64,000 nucleotides of DNA from Zonotrichia leucophrys gambelii (lineage: Eukaryota > Chordata > Aves > Passeriformes > Passerellidae), in NCBI RefSeq assembly GCF_028769735.1, contig NC_088178.1, positions 30,900,357 through 30,964,356 on the forward strand, in the 5' to 3' direction. The notes under the pieces were generated by a model, which worked only from the letters and a program-made list of their open reading frames with translations, did not search any database and was not told the origin of the DNA. This document shows positions 58,101 to 63,262 of the stretch, piece by piece. Position 1 is the first letter of the stretch, and the number at the start of each line of letters is the position of its first letter. A program made the translations under genes and the position numbers.

Positions 58101-61036
58101 TTTAGCAGATCTACTCAAAGAGTAAATGATTTATCCCACCTAAGACATGCACAATAAAGCCTAAATGAAGTGGACCTAACTTATGTCAGAGAAGAAAGGT
58201 ATAAGCCATCTGAATCTGCATTTCACTACTTCCAACATTTCTGAGTATATTAAAATATTAATAAAGTGTTAAATTGAGTTTCACTTTTGATATGAACCTA
58301 CCCCACTGGTATGAAATTTGAACCTCAGAAGGCAAAATTAATTACATACACACGCACAAGGATTTACCAGCAGTAGCTAGGGAAGTTTTATCTGCAGTAG
58401 CGTCACAGCCAATAGCTTCCATATAGTACGACACTGCTGTGGATAAATAGCCCATTTTCTTCAGTTTGAGGATGCCCTTCCTGGGTGGTACACATACATA
58501 AGTGGAGGAAATTAAGAATGGTAAATGCAGGCCAAGTGACAAAAATGACATCTTGGTGGTGTCACAGTTCCTCAAAAGCTGTCCCAAGTGAAACAGAACT
58601 TCCCTAGCTTGGAAACATAAAAAACAGAATTCTTCTTAGGAGAAACCTAACACGATCACAGCAGTTACTAGGAAATCACAATTATAAACTCAAGTTTTGG
58701 TTGCATCCATTACTGGCAAAAAAAAATCATGGGTAAGTAGTTCTTCCTAGAGAAGTTCTAAAAACACAGATATAAAAAAGCTAGATGAATTCGAGTTGGA
58801 AATAATAAATTGAGCCTTCTCAATGTTTCTCAAAATAGTGATAAAAGTTTTTGTTAAAGATGTCATCATCCCTTTGGCCTTCAGTGTCCATTTCTAAGGT
58901 AAAACTGAACTGCAGTTCACTGCTACAGGAAATTGTTTATGGGACAATCACTGATTCTACAATGAAGTAAAAAATAATTTCAACATTCATTTCAACAGTC
59001 ACATGACAGCATTTAATACTGCAGTCACATTAACAAAAAGTACTGCTTCCTTTAAAAAACAAAACCCCACTCCTAAACCATGCACTTGACTAATCTCTTC
59101 TAAAGAATCAGACTGATGACACAAGTTAAAAAGCTTTGAGAAGTATTTGCCTTTGTCATTTATAAATGCTGTGAGGAATCCTTGAGATTCCAAGGAAAGA
59201 AGTTTAGGACATCTATTCCTCTGAAAAATATACCTGCAGGCTAATAAATAACTAGCTGCAGACAAAGATAACAAAGTCAAGAGAATAACTATTACAGCAA
59301 TCTAATTTAAAAGGAAAACTATATTACATATGCTCAATTTGAAAATGCTCCACTTTCTGTTTTATAAGTCCTCAACATTATGGAATCTAATAAGGGAAAG
59401 AACCTTGCTTCCCGACACACAAGAGCAGAGCAATTGCTCAGGATTTCTGCAAAGGTACTAACACAATAAACATTACCACTATTAATACCCATACATGTAA
59501 ATGAACTAAAAGGAAGTAAACCCACTGATGAAACAGCTCAAATAGACAAAATTCTACAATTCTTCAGAATGCGGCCTTCCTCCCTAAAGGTGAATAAAAA
59601 GATTCACCCTTTCTTACCCATGTAACATACTTTCAAAATGAAGTTTAAAAGATTACTATATAATGACAGTAAAACACAGTATCACTCATCATGACTTTAT
59701 TAGAGGGTTCTTGCTTACAAATAGCAAATGAGGAAGCATACATAGTACTTATGGAACTCTATTAGAAAGCTATTTTTCCCTTTCTGAATGCTGTGTTCCC
59801 GCTCTTCTTCCAGAATAATACTTCCACTCTTTCTGCCATCAGTGCTGAGTATCTATGATCTTAGGCCTACACTCCCACTGCAGTAATCTGCAAAAGCATT
59901 TGAATTCCATAGGAGTAGAAAAAGATTTTCTCAGAAGTTAAATTATTTCAGACTCACCAATTTTTATTTCACCTTAGCTTTGTGACTTGTCTTCCCTCCC
60001 TAAAGGCTTTTTTTTTCCTATTCCACTTTCCAAAGGAAGGCAAGCCATGGATTTACGTTTAGTCAGATCAAGGTTTACATCATGTCACTGAATTAAAAAA
60101 CAGATTTTTCCAAGGTGTAAACCAGCATGCCTATGGTACCGAGGCAAAGGCTGCTTTACCAAGCCACGTTTATGCTTTCGTGCTTTTCGGCTCATTGCTG
60201 GAGGCCTTCGAGGCTCCTGAAGCAGCAGACCAGTCTGAGGGGGCTTGCTCATTCTGCACGTTTGTTTTGCCACGGAAATATCACGCACATTGGAAGAGGA
60301 AATCAGCTTTGTAGCAACACCCTCAAACAAGCTAAGCAGCTTTGCAAACCCCGTGCCCCCCATCGCAAATGCATGGCTTTCCAAGGAGCAATTAGTGCAG
60401 AGCCCAAACACGCAGTTGTGCCCCCGGTGACCTTCCCGCGGCGCCGGCCAGCAGCACCAGTGGGAAGCTCCCGCTGCACGCACCGCGAACGCCGGCAACC
60501 CACAGGTACCACCGCTCAGCGGGCTCCGCCCCCGCACACCGCTCCGGCACCCCACGGCCCCCGGCCCCGCTTCAGGCATCCCACACTCGAGTCGGCTCAG
60601 CTCGGCCCGGCCCGGCCCGGCGTGCGCACCTGCCGCCCGGCCCCTCTCTGCCCCACAACGCGGACAAAGCGGCCACAACGCACCTGCTCCCGCGGCGAGG
60701 GCGGCGGCGGAAGCTCCAGGTCTGCCCGCCCCCATCTCTGCGCCCACCGGCTCTTTCCCTGAACCGATCGCTCTGCTTTGCTCCAGGCCGAGCCAGGCGC
60801 TCCGGCGTCCCGGGGTCTACCGCCAACACGGGGGGACTCTGCGGCCACCGCGCCCCCACATTCGCCAAGGGGCACAAACTCCGTCTGCCTCTGGCCGCCG
60901 CTGTTCGGCCGGGCGGATCTACGCGGTAAACAGGCCGGAGGACAGTACAGACCGCCCCCGCCCCAGCAAGGCGCTCGCCCCGCCGTGCCCCGCGCTCACC
61001 GTAGAGATGTGCGGAGGCTTCGCCCTTCCTCGCCAT
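1106..61036 (-). CDS. SLC44A5: SLC44A5, choline transporter-like protein 5 (whole gene span; 3' end outside window)
   Basis: This is a multi-pass membrane protein of the SLC44 (CTL) family. Choline transport is established for family members such as SLC44A1 and A2; for A5 it is inferred from the family. I assembled exons 1-19 by reading the minus strand. Every junction is GT-AG with matching phase, and the frame stays open for about 620 residues against roughly 715 for the family, so the last exons lie left of base 1. SLC44A5 is preferred over A2 or A4 because of segments such as [11 protein letters not shown] (exon 8), GIWHCY...TVYDIGFQT (exon 11), [12 protein letters not shown] (exon 14) and [13 protein letters not shown] (exon 15). 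Layout: cytosolic N-terminus, first membrane segment in exon 3, a large Cys-rich glycosylatable loop in exons 4-9, then the membrane core in exons 9-19. Two alternative first exons exist. The family assignment is very secure and the paralogue assignment is strong. Confidence 0.93.
1177..3041. other. SLC44A5 intron 18
   Basis: Nothing recognised. The short open frames at 1693-1914 and 2157-2342 have no coding character. Confidence 0.8.
3042..3115 (-). CDS. SLC44A5: SLC44A5 exon 18
   Basis: The acceptor is TTTTACAG and the donor GTAAGG; the exon is 74 bp. It encodes [20 protein letters not shown] and RNVV, residues 573-597. IAIYGxNFCxSAxxAFxLLMRN is strongly conserved. Confidence 0.97.
3116..4423. 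other. SLC44A5 intron 17
   Basis: It holds the 96-bp hairpin at 3842-3937 and a short G run near 4201. Nothing else is recognised. Confidence 0.8.
3842..3937. repeat. Long nearly perfect inverted repeat (hairpin)
   Basis: The arms are 3842-3886 and 3893-3937, 45 bp each. They are complementary with about four mismatches and separated by the 6-base loop CAGCCA. The homology stops sharply outside the arms. It lies in the intron between exons 17 and 18. Transcribed from either strand it would fold into a long stem like a microRNA or hairpin-RNA precursor. It could also be a small palindromic element. Confidence 0.9.
4424..4527 (-). CDS. SLC44A5: SLC44A5 exon 17
   Basis: The acceptor is TTTTCAG and the donor GTATGT; the exon is 104 bp. 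It encodes [20 protein letters not shown] and then [15 protein letters not shown], residues 538-572. The cysteine cluster CCxxCCFWCLExxxKFxNRNAYIM is diagnostic of the family. Confidence 0.97.
4904..4998 (-). CDS. SLC44A5: SLC44A5 exon 16
   Basis: The acceptor is TTTTTAG and the donor GTGAGA; the exon is 95 bp. It encodes [20 protein letters not shown] and then [12 protein letters not shown], residues 506-538. [12 protein letters not shown]...ILEYLDxxL is a family signature, comprising one helix and the following cytosolic segment. Confidence 0.97.
4999..6050. other. SLC44A5 intron 15
   Basis: More than half of it is the LTR at 5367-5945. A TATG/TGTA-rich stretch lies at 5035-5085 and a TG-rich stretch at 5205-5255. 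Confidence 0.85.
5367..5945 (+). mobile_element. Solo LTR of an avian endogenous retrovirus
   Basis: It starts TGTGCTGGTTGGATGG and runs through CATAGTAGCTTGTGCTATGC, GATAACACACCGATGTTTT, the poly(A) region ACCTATTAAACTGTC and a 3' end near GATTAAACCATAA. This matches in order an LTR type widespread in bird genomes. The element is diverged, its terminal CA is lost, and no target-site duplication is obvious. It lies in the intron between exons 15 and 16, opposite to the gene. Confidence 0.8.
6051..6313 (-). CDS. SLC44A5: SLC44A5 exon 15 (largest exon)
   Basis: The acceptor is ATTTAG and the donor GTAAGA; the exon is 263 bp. It encodes [35 protein letters not shown], a membrane stretch with [15 protein letters not shown], then [17 protein letters not shown] and [10 protein letters not shown], residues 419-506. 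It carries the most conserved block of SLC44 proteins (ALGQxxLAGAFAxYYWA) and two sequons. An LTR lies 106 bp beyond the donor. Confidence 0.97.
6314..8021. other. SLC44A5 introns 14 and 13 around exon 14
   Basis: Apart from exon 14 only AT-rich intron is seen, with A runs near 6530 and 6593 and a T run near 7818. Confidence 0.8.
7019..7106 (-). CDS. SLC44A5: SLC44A5 exon 14
   Basis: The acceptor is CATTCAG and the donor GTAAGT; the exon is 88 bp. It encodes [20 protein letters not shown] and then YANLTCDPE, residues 389-418. It is an extracellular loop with two sequons (NQT, NLT) and the TCDPE motif shared with human SLC44A5. Confidence 0.95.
8022..8114 (-). CDS. SLC44A5: SLC44A5 exon 13
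   Basis: The acceptor is TTTTATAG; the exon is 93 bp. It encodes [20 protein letters not shown] followed by [10 protein letters not shown], residues 358-389, a membrane helix. The donor is GTATCC, chosen because only this join restores TAV-FLATSG with exon 14. Reading past it reaches a stop 42 bp later. The donor is weak compared with its neighbours. Confidence 0.93.
8115..11225. other. SLC44A5 intron 12
   Basis: 3.1 kb. It holds the A/C-rich tract at 10410-10508. The 124-codon frame at 8330-8704 (plus) has no recognisable motif and is not called. Confidence 0.75.
10410..10508 (+). repeat. A/C-rich low-complexity tract
   Basis: About 100 bp of AAACC, AAAC and AACAAA repeats, with almost no G or T. 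A similar tract occurs near 48250-48330. Open frames across it (Phe, Trp and Leu on the minus strand) are artefacts. Confidence 0.85.
11226..11325 (-). CDS. SLC44A5: SLC44A5 exon 12
   Basis: The acceptor is GTTTACAG and the donor GTATGT; the exon is 100 bp. It encodes [20 protein letters not shown] and then [13 protein letters not shown], residues 325-358. LxxIFLRxRIxIAIxLxKE is a signature of SLC44 proteins. Confidence 0.96.
11326..14001. other. SLC44A5 intron 11
   Basis: It holds the CR1 at 13218-13582. A minus-strand frame ending at 12378 is rich in glycosylation sequons (reported as a finding). Nothing else is recognised. Confidence 0.75.
13218..13582 (+). mobile_element. CR1 LINE, 5'-truncated, about 0.36 kb
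   Basis: It runs from GGAGACCTCATTGTGGTCCT through CAGGAAAAGGTTCTTCCCC to ATTTTATGATTCTAAGAC, the CR1 3' terminus. It is in the intron between exons 11 and 12. Confidence 0.85.
14002..14133 (-). CDS. SLC44A5: SLC44A5 exon 11
   Basis: The acceptor is TTAAAAG and the donor GTAAGT; the exon is 132 bp. It encodes [20 protein letters not shown], then [20 protein letters not shown] and WLAF, residues 281-325. The stretch from YDIG to the QxTW motif is typical of SLC44A5 and A2 and is intracellular or at the membrane face. Confidence 0.95.
14560..14672 (-). CDS. SLC44A5: SLC44A5 exon 10 (two membrane helices)
   Basis: The acceptor is TTTCTAG and the donor GTAGGT; the exon is 113 bp. It encodes a mostly hydrophobic stretch beginning [12 protein letters not shown], with LLRFTAG in the middle and GVIGIIGYG at the end, residues 243-281. 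This covers helices 2 and 3 with the LLRFxAG turn between them. Confidence 0.95.
14673..17225. other. SLC44A5 intron 9
   Basis: 2.55 kb. It holds the (TAATG)n repeat. The 147-codon plus-strand frame at 14705-15148 has no motif or splice logic and looks random. Confidence 0.75.
15302..15345 (+). repeat. Microsatellite-like (TAATG)n
   Basis: TAATGTAATGTAATGTAATA and then an imperfect continuation. It lies in the intron between exons 9 and 10. Confidence 0.85.
17226..17309 (-). CDS. SLC44A5: SLC44A5 exon 9
   Basis: The acceptor is TTCTCAG and the donor GTAAGG; the exon is 84 bp. It encodes [20 protein letters not shown] and then WYWIL, residues 215-243. KxFEDYxxxWYWI marks the entry into membrane helix 2 in this family. 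Confidence 0.95.
17310..18200. other. SLC44A5 intron 8
   Basis: Nothing recognised. A moderately GC-rich segment at 17760-17940 is not assigned to a repeat family. Confidence 0.75.
18201..18324 (-). CDS. SLC44A5: SLC44A5 exon 8
   Basis: The acceptor is TGAATAG and the donor GTAGGT; the exon is 124 bp. It encodes [18 protein letters not shown], then two glycosylation sequons (NQT, NVT) and the end LREAA, residues 174-215. [11 protein letters not shown] is the strongest single marker for SLC44A5 over its paralogues. Confidence 0.94.
18325..19945. other. SLC44A5 intron 7
   Basis: It holds the exon-like plus-strand frame at 18810-19004. Another protein-like open stretch lies on the minus strand at 19441-19700. 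No repeat family is recognised. Confidence 0.7.
18810..19004 (+). other. Exon-like open frame on the plus strand, inside SLC44A5 intron 7
   Basis: A pyrimidine-rich acceptor ending TATGCCAG is followed by 195 bp open in one frame and then an excellent donor GCAG|GTGAGT at 19005. The product is strongly charged and coiled-coil-like ([19 protein letters not shown], then KKREKEV) and then hydrophobic to basic ([14 protein letters not shown]). The length is a multiple of three, with a 2-base start and a 1-base end. I do not recognise the protein and found no partner exons. It could be an exon of a nested antisense gene, a relict exon, or chance. Confidence 0.35.
19946..20006 (-). CDS. SLC44A5: SLC44A5 exon 7
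   Basis: The acceptor is TTTTTAG and the donor GTGAGT; the exon is 61 bp. It encodes [20 protein letters not shown] plus one base, residues 154-174. The D-x-DCPxxxxPSxP motif is conserved in the family. Confidence 0.93.
20007..23289. other. SLC44A5 introns 6 and 5 around exon 6
   Basis: No clear repeat. TGTGGTGGTTTGAATTC at 21725 recalls an LTR start, but the following sequence does not support this. Confidence 0.7.
20766..20894 (-). CDS. SLC44A5: SLC44A5 exon 6
   Basis: The acceptor is CTTGCAG and the donor GTATGT; the exon is 129 bp, exactly 43 codons. It encodes [17 protein letters not shown], an aromatic-rich stretch, then FKQFCKPGF, residues 111-153. The CVSKCP and QFC cysteines are conserved in the loop. 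The end of the exon (PGFNNPRK) looks more like SLC44A2 than human SLC44A5. Confidence 0.93.
23290..23374 (-). CDS. SLC44A5: SLC44A5 exon 5
   Basis: The acceptor is TCCATAG and the donor GTGAGT; the exon is 85 bp. It encodes [17 protein letters not shown] and then NLQCPTTQ, residues 82-110 of the extracellular loop. NKT is a possible N-glycosylation site. The FYFN...C...LQCPTTQ pattern matches SLC44A5 better than A2 or A4. Confidence 0.95.
23375..27325. other. SLC44A5 intron 4
   Basis: 3.95 kb. It holds the CR1 at 24238-24678. The open frames near 26088-26514 on both strands show no motif. Confidence 0.75.
24238..24678 (+). mobile_element. CR1 LINE, 5'-truncated, about 0.44 kb
   Basis: It contains GGGATTGTTCAGCCTGGAGA, AAGAAATTCTTGGCTGTGAG and TGGTCTAGTGGAAGGTGTCC, and ends with TCCCTTCCAACTCAGGCTAT and TCTATGCTTCTGTGAT, the CR1 3' end. 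It is in the intron between exons 4 and 5. Confidence 0.88.
27326..27410 (-). CDS. SLC44A5: SLC44A5 exon 4
   Basis: The acceptor is TTTTGCAG and the donor GTGAGT; the exon is 85 bp. It encodes [18 protein letters not shown] and then QFCGQ, residues 54-82. WxxGDPRxxxYPxDSxGxFCG is a hallmark of SLC44 proteins at the start of the large extracellular loop. Confidence 0.95.
27628..28225 (-). mobile_element. CR1 LINE fragment, inverted relative to its neighbour
   Basis: Minus-strand CR1: the plus strand shows the reversed segments CCCATCCAACCTGACCTTGA, CAGCCACAGCTTCTCTGGGC and AATTTCTTCCTAATCTCTAA. The extreme 3' tail is missing on the left. It lies in the intron between exons 3 and 4, about 220 bp from exon 4. 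Confidence 0.85.
28372..29046 (+). mobile_element. CR1 LINE, 5'-truncated, about 0.67 kb
   Basis: Plus-strand CR1: it passes through GGATCTGGGGCTGTTCAGCC, ATGAGGAAGAACTTCTTCCC and GTTGGACCAGATGACC to a degraded 3' end with CCAGTCTATGTTTCTGTG. It lies tail to tail with an inverted CR1 at 27628-28225 and ends about 180 bp before exon 3. Confidence 0.85.
29227..29300 (-). CDS. SLC44A5: SLC44A5 exon 3 (first membrane segment)
   Basis: The acceptor is CCCTAG and the donor GTAAGT; the exon is 74 bp. It encodes RHCTDIICC followed by a hydrophobic stretch ending GYIALGVV, residues 29-54. This is the CTD-x-x-CC motif and transmembrane helix 1 of the family. A plus-strand CR1 ends about 180 bp from the donor side. 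Confidence 0.95.
29301..30738. other. SLC44A5 intron 2
   Basis: It holds the CR1 remnant at 30283-30346. Nothing else is seen. Confidence 0.75.
30283..30346 (+). mobile_element. CR1 LINE, 3'-end remnant
   Basis: TTGGACTTGATGATCTTGGA followed by TTTTTCAGCCTTAATGATTC and CATGATTTC is the last 60 or so bases of a CR1. It lies about 400 bp from exon 2. Confidence 0.75.
30739..30787 (-). CDS. SLC44A5: SLC44A5 exon 2
   Basis: The acceptor AAATGCAG precedes this 49-bp exon and the donor GTAAAT follows it. It reads (G)[15 protein letters not shown] plus AG. This is the conserved cytosolic xYDPxFKGPxxNR motif just before the first membrane segment of all SLC44 proteins, at residues 13-29. It is the common exon for both first exons. 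Confidence 0.93.
31197..31378 (-). mobile_element. CR1 LINE, short 3' fragment
   Basis: The plus strand shows the reversed 3' end GAATCACAGAATGTTAAAGG, then CCTGCCATGGGCAGGGACAC and CTAGACCAGGTTATTCAG. It stops abruptly after GGGCAATCTG. Confidence 0.85.
33543..33578. repeat. Short perfect palindrome
   Basis: The 15-bp arms (ACTATTTCTAGATCA and its complement) are separated by TGGCAC. The next 60 bases repeat the TTCTAG/CTAGAA and ATAGAAAT motifs, so this is a locally palindrome-rich spot. It is in the intron before exon 2. Confidence 0.8.
35141..35177 (-). CDS. SLC44A5: SLC44A5 exon 1b (coding part; alternative first exon)
   Basis: The ATG at 35177 (A at -3, G at +4) encodes [12 protein letters not shown] plus one G, then the donor GTAATT. 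The ending YYGKHG closely resembles the SLC44A2 isoform start, which also has YYGKHG before the first intron. Length (37 coding bases) and phase are identical to exon 1a, so the two are interchangeable. The surrounding DNA is AT-rich with no CpG island, so a tissue-restricted promoter is likely. AG dinucleotides just upstream leave open that this is an internal exon with a spliced 5' leader. Confidence 0.85.
35178..40520. other. SLC44A5 intron upstream of exon 1b, left part
   Basis: It would hold the exon 1b leader and promoter, which I cannot delimit, and the possible LTR at 37498-37775. Several open frames of 60-125 codons show no motifs. Confidence 0.7.
37498..37775 (+). mobile_element. 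Possible diverged LTR
   Basis: TGTTACC at the left and CTTCACACA at the right enclose a segment whose end looks like an R-U5 region: GCAATTAAGAGACTCTCC, then CACCTGCCTGGGGACTCTGC, then TTGCTTTGCTTCACACA. There is no target-site duplication and no clear TATA box. The call rests only on general resemblance to gammaretrovirus-like LTR ends. Confidence 0.35.
40521..41290 (-). mobile_element. CR1 LINE, 5'-truncated, about 0.77 kb
   Basis: The left end ACAGAATGTAATGTATGGAG is the reversed 3' tail. The minus-strand frame 40724-41065 keeps [15 protein letters not shown] and [14 protein letters not shown], typical of the CR1 ORF2 C-terminus. It is inactive. Confidence 0.85.
42500..42950. promoter_or_regulatory. 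Isolated CpG-rich patch in intron 1
   Basis: About 450 bp of GC- and CpG-rich sequence (CCGTCAGCCG, GCAGCGCCGCGAGG, GGCCGGGCCC and similar) stands alone in AT-rich intron between exons 1a and 1b. An open frame of 119 codons on the plus strand (42522-42881) is rich in Ala, Pro and Arg and looks like a composition effect. It may be an orphan CpG island, an extra promoter or enhancer, or an old GC-rich repeat. Confidence 0.5.
48249..48332 (+). repeat. A/C-rich low-complexity tract
   Basis: Runs of CAAA, CCAAAA and ACAAAACC. A G/T-rich segment at 48521-48568 (GGTTTTTTGTTTGG, TTTTTGGTTGGTTGGG) is roughly complementary and could pair with it in single strands. Confidence 0.75.
49322..49412 (+). 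repeat. Tandem duplication, 46-bp unit, two copies
   Basis: ATGAGACTTTGATAGTGACA at 49322 recurs 46 bp later as ATGAGAATTGGATAGTCACA, and both continue AATAAGTTATTACTT or a close variant. There are a few mismatches, so the event is moderately old. Confidence 0.85.
50672..50741 (+). repeat. Tandem duplication, 35-bp unit, two copies
   Basis: TTCAGTACATTAACTCAGCA recurs after exactly 35 bp, with the unit end AAACAACT also shared. There are only about three differences, so the duplication is fairly recent. Confidence 0.88.
51801..52189 (+). mobile_element. Solo LTR of an avian endogenous retrovirus, with 6-bp target-site duplication
   Basis: The 389-bp element starts TGTGACAGTGG and ends TCTATGACA. 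It is flanked on both sides by the direct repeat CCCTAA (51795-51800 and 52190-52195). The 6-bp duplication fits integration by an ERVK-like virus. The inside matches an LTR type I recall as common in songbirds. No internal viral genes remain, so it is a solo LTR left by recombination. Confidence 0.85.
53700..53722 (+). repeat. (CA)n(TA)n microsatellite
   Basis: ACACACACACACATATATAT run in the intron between exons 1a and 1b. Confidence 0.8.
55121..55141 (+). repeat. Poly(A) run of 21 bases
   Basis: An uninterrupted A tract. No gene-like sequence is recognised directly upstream, so there is no clear processed pseudogene. A small perfect palindrome (GAATTCCAG-AAA-CTGGAATTC) lies about 60 bp before it. 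Confidence 0.9.
56811..57860 (-). mobile_element. CR1 LINE, 5'-truncated, about 1.05 kb
   Basis: The left end CACAGAACCACAAAATGATT followed by TTGGGTTGGAAGAGACCTTG is the reverse complement of the CR1 3' end. Minus-strand frames (for example 57169-57423) contain the end of the CR1 reverse transcriptase ORF with [16 protein letters not shown]. It is disrupted by stops and an A-rich insertion near 57090-57145. It is the longest CR1 copy in the window. Confidence 0.85.
57861..60419. other. SLC44A5 intron 1a, right part
   Basis: AT-rich and nothing recognised, apart from the left part of a frame open on both strands that runs into the CpG island (60085-60762). Confidence 0.7.
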
Positions 61037-61700
61037 CGTCTCTCGATGCCCTCCACGCCGGCACTGCCGGGGCACAGCCAGGGGCCCGGCGCCTTCCCCC
61101 GCCGCTCAGCGCGTTCTTTGTTGCCGTGAAGGCATGAGAGGCGGCGGCGGCCGGGCAGCCTCCCGCTCCGCTCAGCCGCGGCCGCCCGCAGCACCACCCG
61201 CACCCCACGCCCACCCTCCCGTCCCGCCGGCTCCGCGGCGACGCCTGCGCCGACCCGCGGGGGCGGTGCCGGTGCCCGGGTCGCGATGAGGGGGGGTGCG
61301 GGCGGAGCTGCCGCGCCTAGGGCCGGCGAGGGGTGCCGGGACGGGTCTCCGACTTTGCGTGGGCCCGGCGGCAACTTCGGCATCTGAGGAGAGCGAGCGA
61401 GGCCGGGCCCAGCGAGCCGTACCTGGCAGGGCGGTTTCCATCCTCCCGCACCAACCACTGCTGACCGCAGCGGGGTATCTGTGCCCGCGCCCTGCGCAGA
61501 GGCCGGAGGTGTTGCCGCTGGTGGGAAGCGGCCGGCCGGCCCTGGAGCCGCTCCCCGGCCGCCCGGGCGCCGCCGAGAAGCGCCTCCCTTGGCGGAGCTG
61601 TCCGTGCGGCCCGTGCTGAGCGCCGGGCCGGCCGGGCCGCCCTCGGGCAGCGATCTCCTGCCCAGCAGGAGCTCCCGGGTCTGGAGGAGGTGAAGCGCTA
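60420..61700. promoter_or_regulatory. SLC44A5: CpG island, likely main SLC44A5 promoter
   Basis: GC content and CpG frequency rise sharply here against AT-rich DNA on both sides, with many CGG, GCC and CCGG clusters. Exon 1a lies inside, near 61.0 kb, reading to the left. The island extends about 650 bp upstream of the exon 1a ATG, so a divergent transcript to the right is possible. I could not recognise a first exon of a plus-strand neighbour such as ACADM, which lies on this side of SLC44A5 in mammals. Many long frames here are effects of high GC. Confidence 0.85.
61000..61036 (-). CDS. SLC44A5: SLC44A5 exon 1a (coding part; alternative first exon in the CpG island)
   Basis: The ATG at 61036 has A at -3 and G at +4. 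It opens [12 protein letters not shown] plus one G, followed directly by the donor GTGAGC at 60999-60994. The trailing G joins exon 2 to make [10 protein letters not shown]. This equals the family pattern in which a short variable N-terminus ends in a Gly codon split by the first intron, as in the two SLC44A2 isoforms. The position inside a CpG island suggests the main, broadly active promoter. The upstream part of the exon would be 5' UTR; its limit cannot be seen. The exon is called from start context, donor and phase, not from sequence conservation. Confidence 0.75.
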
Positions 61701-62869
61701 CGTGCTCACCGACAGCCGTCCGTCTGTCCCTGACTGGGGAAGTGTGTTGGGGCATTTTCACGATTCAGTCAAAAACCACCCTCAATACTGAGAAATACTC
61801 ATTTCTGGTCATAAACTTTCCTTCAGTTGCCGTCATCCTCCATGCGTTTTATCTGAATGGGACAAAGGCCACTTACGAGCAATTAGTCCAATTGCTGAGA
61901 TTCTTTTACAGTCGTGACAGCACAAATCATCACTACAGCAAAAGGCCACTATATGCAGATGTCATGATGTTATTATTTGTTGTCACTAAGTCCAAGACAA
62001 CAGAGTATTTTATAAGACAAAACATTTTGAAATGACAGAAGTGCACCTATCAGCCATAACTTGTATTTTCAGACATGAGCTTTGGAGGAAAAGTTACTTT
62101 CCAAGGCTTGCAAATAAAGATATCCTTCCTAAAATTGGCTTAAGACCTCAAAAGCACATGGCTCATTTATTGATGAGTAAATTAATGTCCATAGATTATG
62201 GAAGTTGTTGCTCTGCTTGTATGGAAATGTAAACCAATCATCTGTGCATTAGTGAGAGTATGTGCCTTTTACATACATGGTGTGTGCATCACCAGGTCTT
62301 GTAGAGGTAGCTGCCTTGGCTAGTTTCAAGAAAATTAAATCAGGCATATTTACGACCTTATCTATCCTCCTAGCGGTCTCAGTTCAGGCCAATTACTCCA
62401 ATATTAATTATATGTATTATATTAAAAATACATATGTAGTTTTGTCGGATGTAGTTTTGGCTGGTAGTAGTGGAAATACTGGGGGGAATCACTCCTCCTC
62501 CCCCTCATATATAGAATTGCTAGAATTTATACTTTTAAGTATATCTTTTCAAATGAGTACTTGCTTCCTTCCTTTCGTCCCATTTTATCAGAGTGGGCAG
62601 AGGTTTATGATTCTGTGCACTGCTCATAGTCTACAAATTTATTGAGAGCTCCTTCTTAACCTTGTCTCCCTAACCACTAGGCCACTTACCTAGCCTAGCT
62701 ACCCAAGATGCCTGTTTGTGTTCCAGGAAATGGACCTCAAGTAAATACCTCATGTGGTTGATGTATTTTGCTAAGAAGAAATTCTTATTTAATCTCAGTG
62801 ATGTTGACTAGGAAAACAATTCTGACAATCTCACCTGCAGAAAAAAGATCTTCTTGTGTCAAAGACTGA

Positions 62870-63132
62870 GTCGAACATGAGAAATGCGGCGTAGGACAGC
62901 TTTGTAAGAAGGAAGGAAGTGTATTAATGTCTTCTGGCTCATTCTGATAAGGCATGGCAACCTAAAGGTAGCAGGGCATGACCGGATTTTGATCGTCAGA
63001 GCTTTAGTGGCATGCTTGGGGAAGCTTGTACCCCTTGTGCAGGGGAATGTCTCGATATATAATATATAGCTGTATTGTTTGGCATGGCCTCATGGGTGCC
63101 TGGCATCGGGCCAGTGTCAAACCACAACAACA
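62870..63132 (-). mobile_element. LTR fragment, antisense
   Basis: Read on the minus strand it begins TGTTGTGGTTTGACACTGGC and continues with GATGCCAGGCACCCATGAGG, matching the 5' start of an abundant avian ERV LTR type. The inner boundary near 62870 is uncertain and the 3' part is degraded. Confidence 0.6.
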
Positions 63133-63237
63133 GCCTACCTTCAAGAATGAATATTGGAATCTCAACAAAAACAAACATAGGTAATACAGGTAGTATAGCC
63201 TGTTCTACAAATAAATATCTATGATACATAAGTATCA

Positions 63238-63262
63238 CATATTATATATATATATATATAAT
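63238..63262 (+). repeat. (TA)n microsatellite
   Basis: An alternating TA run, followed by a further AT-rich stretch to about 63325. Confidence 0.85.

Noticed and set aside
60572..61075. 167-codon minus-strand frame that contains the exon 1a ATG
   Set aside because: Only its first part is used. The donor GTGAGC after 37 coding bases gives the right phase into exon 2, and the rest is intron.
60919..61761. 280-codon minus-strand frame across the CpG island
   Set aside because: Ala/Pro/Arg/Gly-rich composition from GC content. It covers exon 1a in another frame and shows no domain or splice logic.
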